This document shows positions 4,777 to 8,185 of a DNA stretch of 8,185 nucleotides, piece after piece. The position numbers and the translations under genes were made by a program. Position 1 is the stretch's first letter; each line of letters begins with the position of its first letter. The notes below the pieces were generated by a model. That model searched no databases, was not told the origin of the DNA, and saw only the letters and a program-made list of their open reading frames with translations. The DNA lies in the NCBI RefSeq assembly GCF_015218165.1, contig NZ_CP048667.1, forward strand, positions 1 to 8,185, given 5' to 3'. The stretch is from Acinetobacter piscicola (GTDB lineage Bacteria; Pseudomonadota; Gammaproteobacteria; Pseudomonadales; Moraxellaceae).

Positions 4777-4906
4777 TAAACTACAAGAAAAAGTTTGTAG
4801 TTTTGTTAAAAAACTACAAAAATAGTAGTCAAAAAATAAACGACAATGTATGTTTAAGCTACATAAATACCAATGTAGTTAGTTAGTTTTTTGGGGTTGT
4901 AGTTAT
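4777..4906 (+). promoter_or_regulatory. rep leader: competing hairpins and likely promoter/autorepression site
   Basis: TTTGTAGTTT (4794-4803) can pair with the half-iteron AAACTACAA before it (4778-4786) or with AAACTACAAA after it (4811-4820), so the two hairpins exclude each other. CTACAT (4859-4864) and ATGTAG (4873-4878) form a further dyad. A weak promoter candidate is TAGTCA (4826-4831) with TATGTT (4849-4854), 17 bp apart. GGGG at 4893-4896 precedes the rep ATG by ten bases. Inverted half-iterons are the usual place where Rep dimers repress their own gene; here that is inferred. Confidence 0.6.
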
Positions 4907-5848
4907 ATGGACGAAAATAAAAAAACATATCCTCTGAGCTGGGTTGTTATGCAAAACAATGTTCAAGAATGCTTTAAGAGTATGAACATTGATGAAAAAC
5001 GAATGTTAATACTTGCTAGCCCAATTGCTAGAACCACTGATGCAACTGAAAAAGACCGAATTATGATTACGGCAGAAGAGTTTGCTAGAGAATGTGGCAT
5101 TAAAACGCATTCCGCATATACGCAGTTAGAACTAGCCAGCAAGAATCTACTTAAAAGAAATTTCTCTTATAACAATGAAAGAGGAAAAAAGGTGCTGTCG
5201 AATTGGGTGATTGATTGCACTTATGAAGACGGAGGGATAGCTATACGTTTCCCTGAAATCGTTCTACTGATGTTAAAAGAGTTTGATAAATTAAACCCTT
5301 ATACAAAATATAAAAAAGATATCGTACTAAGTTTGAAAAAAGATTACTCATTCGATCTTTATCATTTAGCTAAAAAGCATCAAGCAATGGGACAATTTGA
5401 AATGTCCTTAGAACATATAAAAAATGAGCTGGGTTTGCCCAAATCTTATGACAAACTCTGTAATTTAAAAGACCGAGTAATGAAGCCTTCATTAAATGAG
5501 ATTACAACTAATACAGATATTGAACTCACTTATGAAAATGTAAAAAAAGGGCGTTCAGTAGTTGGCTTTAAATTTATAGTGAAAGAAAAACCTAAGCCAA
5601 AATTAATAGCGCCTCAGCGAGATCAAAGAACTATAGATATGTTCTGCAATTTATCTGATGCTCAAATTAACAAGTACAGCACTATTTTATCTAAACTTTC
5701 TGAGCTATCAGACCTCAGTAATTTCCCAGACTACCCGACATTTGCCCTCTGGATTAGTGGCATCTTACGAGATCCGAAAAGTGTAAGAGAGGAAACAACA
5801 AAACGGATTTTTAAAGCTCTTCATAGCAAGACGGATTTTAAACCATGA
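4907..5848 (+). CDS. rep: RepB/Rep_3-family plasmid replication initiator
   Basis: A 313-residue initiator of theta replication that should bind the iterons just upstream. Residues about 8-130 fit the first winged-helix domain (SWVVMQNNVQECF, then KRMLILAS and ITAEEFARECG). Residues about 135-228 fit the second (SFDLYHLAKKH, then LKDRVMKPSLNEI and VVGFKFIV), the pattern of the Rep_3 superfamily common on Acinetobacter plasmids. Residues 229-313 are a lysine- and proline-containing link and a helical tail with no clear family match. Length is normal for the family. The ATG at 4907 is preceded by GGGG at a ten-base spacing. The stop codon overlaps the start of the next gene (ATGA), so the two are co-translated. 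Control is probably by Rep binding to the inverted half-iterons in its own leader. Confidence 0.93.
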   Translation: MDENKKTYPLSWVVMQNNVQECFKSMNIDEKRMLILASPIARTTDATEKDRIMITAEEFARECGIKTHSAYTQLELASKNLLKRNFSYNNERGKKVLSNWVIDCTYEDGGIAIRFPEIVLLMLKEFDKLNPYTKYKKDIVLSLKKDYSFDLYHLAKKHQAMGQFEMSLEHIKNELGLPKSYDKLCNLKDRVMKPSLNEITTNTDIELTYENVKKGRSVVGFKFIVKEKPKPKLIAPQRDQRTIDMFCNLSDAQINKYSTILSKLSELSDLSNFPDYPTFALWISGILRDPKSVREETTKRIFKALHSKTDFKP

Positions 5849-6132
5849 GAACTAAGGCTGAATTAGATGCAATGAGTCATCAAGAACTCAAAGATTATGA
5901 GCAAAGTTTACTTGCTCTGTGGACACCAAGAATGGCTATTGAAAGTGACATTGAAAGGTTAAGCACTCATCACAGCGAATTATTAGAGGTTTTTAATCAA
6001 TTAAAGAATCCGGATGCACCTAAAAATTCACGTTTAAAAGATTCAATCTTGTCTCTGAAATATAAAATCGAATCGCTTGAAGGTAAGTTGAGTGATCTTA
6101 TTCAAGATAATCGCTTAAATTCTGCAGATTGA
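5845..6132 (+). CDS. Small coiled-coil protein coupled to rep, function unknown
   Basis: A 95-residue, charged, cysteine-free protein that I do not recognise by family. Residues 1-22 are helical and acidic, 31-55 and 64-90 show a heptad-like spacing of I, L and V that suggests a two-helix coiled coil, and NPDAPKNS (55-62) is the likely turn. There is no DNA-binding motif such as helix-turn-helix. The ATG overlaps the rep stop as ATGA, so it is made with Rep and in proportion to it. Small genes in this position on Rep_3 plasmids are often assumed to aid replication or copy control; this is unproven here. Confidence 0.72.
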   Translation: MRTKAELDAMSHQELKDYEQSLLALWTPRMAIESDIERLSTHHSELLEVFNQLKNPDAPKNSRLKDSILSLKYKIESLEGKLSDLIQDNRLNSAD

Positions 6133-6202
6133 ATTATTCAGTTTATTTAATCAAAATCGTGGAACATTGATTAAAGACTAGGCGTGGAACGTGAAAAGTA
6201 AT

Positions 6203-6232
6203 AAAAAAAGCCCAGTCATTGACGACTGGGCT
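6203..6232 (-). terminator. Rho-independent terminator for minus-strand transcription
   Basis: AGCCCAGTC (6209-6217) pairs perfectly with GACTGGGCT (6224-6232) around ATTGAC. On the minus strand the stem is followed by a run of T (A at 6203-6209 on the plus strand); on the plus strand no T run follows. It would therefore stop transcripts of the ABC-F gene, which ends at 6347, after they cross the pdif site. It protects the rep operon from antisense reading. No dedicated plus-strand terminator for rep was seen. Confidence 0.85.
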
Positions 6233-6278
6233 AGAAAATTGAAACTACAGCGTTGAATTATAAGGATAATTATAACGC

Positions 6279-6306
6279 ATTTCGTATAAGGTGTATTATG
6301 TTAATT
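6279..6306 (+). other. pdif site (XerC to XerD)
   Basis: XerC arm ATTTCGTATAA (6279-6289), spacer GGTGTA (6290-6295), XerD arm TTATGTTAATT (6296-6306). Spacer and XerD arm are identical to those at 631-658, and the orientation is the same, so the two are a direct-repeat pair on which XerCD could act. It separates the backbone from the ABC-F module. Confidence 0.92.
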
Positions 6307-6346
6307 TTAGTAGAACTAATAAATCTATATATTTGAAAATGTCATT

Positions 6347-7915
6347 TTACTCAATTAAATACTCTTCAGATATTTCACACTGTTCAACAAAAAAATGATC
6401 ATGTGAAACTAAAATTACAGCGCCCTGATATTGGCTAATAGCCTGCGATAGAAGCTCTCTAGACTCAATATCTAAATGATTTTCTGGTTCATCAAGCAAT
6501 AATAAATCAATACCATCAGGATAGTGACTCATTGCTAATAATGCGACTTTCAATTTTTCACCACCACTCAGTTCTGATAGTTTTAATAAAGCTTTTTCAC
6601 GACGAATACGTAACTGACCTAACAAATTTCTCCACTCAACTTCAGTAAGATTGGAGTTATAAAGTGCAAGGTTTTCGATTACGGATAAATCATTATTTAA
6701 TAAACTAAAGTTTTGATCTAAATACAAACATGTTCCACTAAAGAAAATATCATCACGTTGATGGGTAGAAATCAATTTCAATAAGGTTGATTTACCAATT
6801 CCATTAGCACCTTTAAGATGGATTTTTTCGCCAGCTTTCAATGCAAAATTAATTTTATTTGTTGCTGTATGGGGTAGCTTTAAATCATGAATTCTTAAAA
6901 TCTCTCCTTGCTTCGTACTCTGTAAGTGGAATTCAAACTTCTGAGCTTTGATTTTTTCTACAATGGTCTGCCTATTAATCAGACTATTTTTCAAATCATC
7001 AGTTTGTCGAGTTTGTTGGGCACGTAGCTTACCTAAGCTTTGTCCAGCATTTTCCTTTTTGAAATCTAGAAAAATCTTTGCTTGAGAATTAGAATCACGA
7101 AGTTCATTGCCTTTAGATTGACGTTTATTCGCTTTCATTAAGCTATCATGTTGCCGTTGTTTTAACTGCTTTAATTCTTTTTTCTCATTATTAATAGACT
7201 GAGTTAATGCATCCATGTGTAGCTGATGCTGTTGAATGTAATGCTCATAATTACCTTTGTAGTGTTGTAAGCCTAATTCAGTTAAAGCATAAATATGTTG
7301 GACTTGATTGAGTAATTGGCGATCATGACTAATCAGGCATACACCACTAGGGTGTGCCAAAATACTCTCAATTAACCATTGTCTAGATGTTGAGTCTAAA
7401 TGGTTGCTTGGTTCATCTAAAAGTAGATAGTGATCCTTTTTTAAAAACAAACGACATAAAGCCAGCTTTGTTTTTTGTCCTTCACTCAGTTTTTCTGTTG
7501 GAAAGTTCAAATCCGTAGGTAAGTCAGCATTTTCAAGTATATTTTGCCATTTTTGTGGTAAATCCCAGGTATTTTCAACTAACTCATAATCATCAAAACT
7601 AGCTGTATTGTTCTCTATACGCCGAAAAGCATGATGTAAATGATCTACCTCTAATGCTTGTGCAATATTTTCAGCATTAAGGCGTTCTAATTGTGCCAAA
7701 TAATCATGTTGGATATTCCATGAAACTTGACCACTATAATGAATATCTAAAGCTTGGCTTTGATCTAATATTCTGAACAATAGGGATTTACCTAAACCAT
7801 TACGTCCAAATAATGCAGAAACCTGTCCTGATAAAAGCGTAATGTTTAGCTGATCAAACATTTTCTGTGTAGAAAATTCTAAATTTAAGTTTGAAGCAAT
7901 ACATGCATGTTGCAT
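6347..7915 (-). CDS. ABC-F family ATPase (possible ribosome-protection protein)
   Basis: A 522-residue protein with two ATP-binding cassettes and no membrane segment, the ABC-F layout. Cassette 1: Walker A GRNGLGKS (37-44), signature LSEGQ (143-147), Walker B LLLDEP (164-169), switch SHD (196-198). Cassette 2: Walker A GANGIGKS (369-376), signature LSGGE (449-453), Walker B LLLLDEP (471-477), switch SHD (504-506). Both catalytic glutamates (E168, E476) are kept. The charged link between them (about 220-335) would reach into the ribosome. Members either aid translation (Uup, EttA, YheS types) or protect ribosomes from antibiotics (Msr, Vga, Lsa, OptrA types); it does not look like Msr(E), and I cannot place the subfamily. 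Cargo location and a leader-controlled start favour resistance. GAGGA at 7923-7927 sets the start. Confidence 0.88.
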   Translation of the reverse strand: MQHACIASNLNLEFSTQKMFDQLNITLLSGQVSALFGRNGLGKSLLFRILDQSQALDIHYSGQVSWNIQHDYLAQLERLNAENIAQALEVDHLHHAFRRIENNTASFDDYELVENTWDLPQKWQNILENADLPTDLNFPTEKLSEGQKTKLALCRLFLKKDHYLLLDEPSNHLDSTSRQWLIESILAHPSGVCLISHDRQLLNQVQHIYALTELGLQHYKGNYEHYIQQHQLHMDALTQSINNEKKELKQLKQRQHDSLMKANKRQSKGNELRDSNSQAKIFLDFKKENAGQSLGKLRAQQTRQTDDLKNSLINRQTIVEKIKAQKFEFHLQSTKQGEILRIHDLKLPHTATNKINFALKAGEKIHLKGANGIGKSTLLKLISTHQRDDIFFSGTCLYLDQNFSLLNNDLSVIENLALYNSNLTEVEWRNLLGQLRIRREKALLKLSELSGGEKLKVALLAMSHYPDGIDLLLLDEPENHLDIESRELLSQAISQYQGAVILVSHDHFFVEQCEISEEYLIE

Positions 7916-7922
7916 AAAAAAT

Positions 7923-7937
7923 TCCTCATGTAGAGGA
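7923..7937 (-). promoter_or_regulatory. Hairpin covering the ABC-F ribosome binding site
   Basis: In the minus-strand transcript TCCTC and GAGGA pair around TACAT (plus-strand 7937-7933 with 7927-7923). GAGGA is the Shine-Dalgarno sequence, eight bases from the ATG. The stem is short (5 bp) but would hide the site. Six U follow it, so it could instead be read as a weak terminator. Either way it fits control by leader translation. Confidence 0.5.
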
Positions 7938-7977
7938 TATGCAAAATAGTGAAGATTAACTTATAAAAAACAATATA

Positions 7978-8040
7978 TTATTTAGGATATAAAGTAGAGA
8001 CCAAGAATATATAGCCACAAGTAGAATCTATTTTGCACAT
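7978..8040 (-). CDS. Candidate leader peptide (20 residues) upstream of ABC-F
   Basis: In the long leader between the promoter (8118-8145) and the ABC-F gene lies a short frame that starts ATG at 8040 and ends TAA at 7978. It encodes a 20-residue peptide beginning MCKIDSTCGY and ending LYPK. It stops 62 bases before the ABC-F ATG. Resistance genes for ribosome-targeting drugs are often controlled by stalling on such a peptide. Against it, no Shine-Dalgarno sequence is visible before its ATG, and short frames arise by chance in AT-rich DNA. Confidence 0.42.
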   Translation of the reverse strand: MCKIDSTCGYIFLVSTLYPK

Positions 8041-8117
8041 CAAAAGTTTAAAAATAATGATGAGAAAATGACTTACTTCATTGGCGTTACTCTTGGGAGG
8101 ATGATTTGAATAAGGTT

Positions 8118-8145
8118 ATTTTATAATGATAAGACAATCTGTCAA
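8118..8145 (-). promoter_or_regulatory. ABC-F promoter
   Basis: On the minus strand TTGACA (8145-8140) and TAAAAT (8123-8118) are 16 bp apart: a perfect -35 and a 5/6 -10. Transcription would begin near 8110, giving a leader of about 195 bases before the ABC-F start codon. The -35 lies about 25 bp inside the XerD arm, so the module carries its own promoter. Confidence 0.8.
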
Positions 8146-8170
8146 GCTTGTACTAAAGCTTCTAAAAGTT

Positions 8171-8185
8171 ATTTAACATAATGGC
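8171..8185 (-). other. pdif site, XerD half (completed by 1-13)
   Basis: ATTTAACATAA (8171-8181) is the reverse complement of XerD arm TTATGTTAAAT, followed by TGGC, the first four spacer bases. The remaining spacer bases and the XerC arm are the first 13 bases of the window. It closes the ABC-F module, with the XerD arm facing that gene. Confidence 0.9.

Noticed and set aside
4196..4906. Possible CRISPR array in the repeat-rich stretch
   Set aside because: Repeat copies are few, unevenly spaced (87 and 161 bp) and differ in length, and there are no cas genes.
6158..6190. CGTGGAAC repeated at 6158-6165 and 6183-6190
   Set aside because: Only 8 bp in two copies, without dyad symmetry or a relation to other signals; probably chance or a minor remnant.
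6347..7915. Identification of the ABC-F gene as msr(E)
   Set aside because: The N terminus and overall sequence do not resemble Msr(E) as I know it, and no mph(E)-like partner gene is present.
8041..8110. Three-codon frame ATG AAG TAA in the ABC-F leader
   Set aside because: Too short to support from sequence alone, although AAGAG lies upstream of it; the 20-codon frame is the better candidate.
8171..8185. Possible insertion sequence ends at the pdif sites
   Set aside because: The flanking repeats are XerC/XerD sites with a 6-bp spacer; there is no transposase gene and no target duplication.

Overview
The window looks like one complete, small (8185 bp) mobilizable plasmid of the Acinetobacter type. 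Supporting points are AT-rich DNA, a RepB/Rep_3 initiator with iterons, a MOBQ-type relaxase with an R1162-like nick region, and above all XerC/XerD recombination sites of the kind that break Acinetobacter plasmids into 'pdif modules'. The last 15 bases and the first 13 bases join into a perfect 28-bp pdif site, and no gene is cut at either end, so the sequence is almost certainly a circle opened inside a pdif site. Host genus is inferred from these features, not from a marker gene.

Four pdif sites (8171-8185 joined to 1-13; 631-658; 1313-1340; 6279-6306) alternate in orientation and divide the circle into four modules. Module 1 (14-630) is a relBE-type toxin-antitoxin operon. Module 2 (659-1312) carries a minus-strand gene for a 21-cysteine four-helix-bundle copper-binding (Csp-like) protein. 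Module 3 (1341-6278) is the backbone: a yefM-yoeB toxin-antitoxin operon; a TraD/MobC-like accessory gene diverging from the mobA relaxase gene, with oriT between them; a 700-bp gene-free stretch of repeats and iterons; the replication initiator; and a translationally coupled coiled-coil gene. Module 4 (6307-8170) carries a minus-strand ABC-F ATPase gene behind a strong promoter, a long leader with a candidate 20-residue leader peptide, and a hairpin covering the ribosome binding site.

The genes fall into replication (rep and iterons), mobilization in trans by a helper (oriT, relaxase, accessory protein; no mating-pair genes), stability (two toxin-antitoxin pairs) and cargo (copper-binding protein, ABC-F). 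The pdif sites form two same-orientation pairs with matching or near-matching 6-bp spacers. Recombination at either pair would separate a cargo module together with relBE from the replicon. relBE is therefore placed where it could punish loss of cargo, which is the most interesting system-level reading of this window.

Both toxin-antitoxin operons start directly at the XerC edge of a pdif site. The terminator serving the ABC-F gene lies across a pdif site, in the neighbouring module. The least explained sequence is the structured repeat stretch 4300-4576 and the extra XerD-like half-sites in the copper module.
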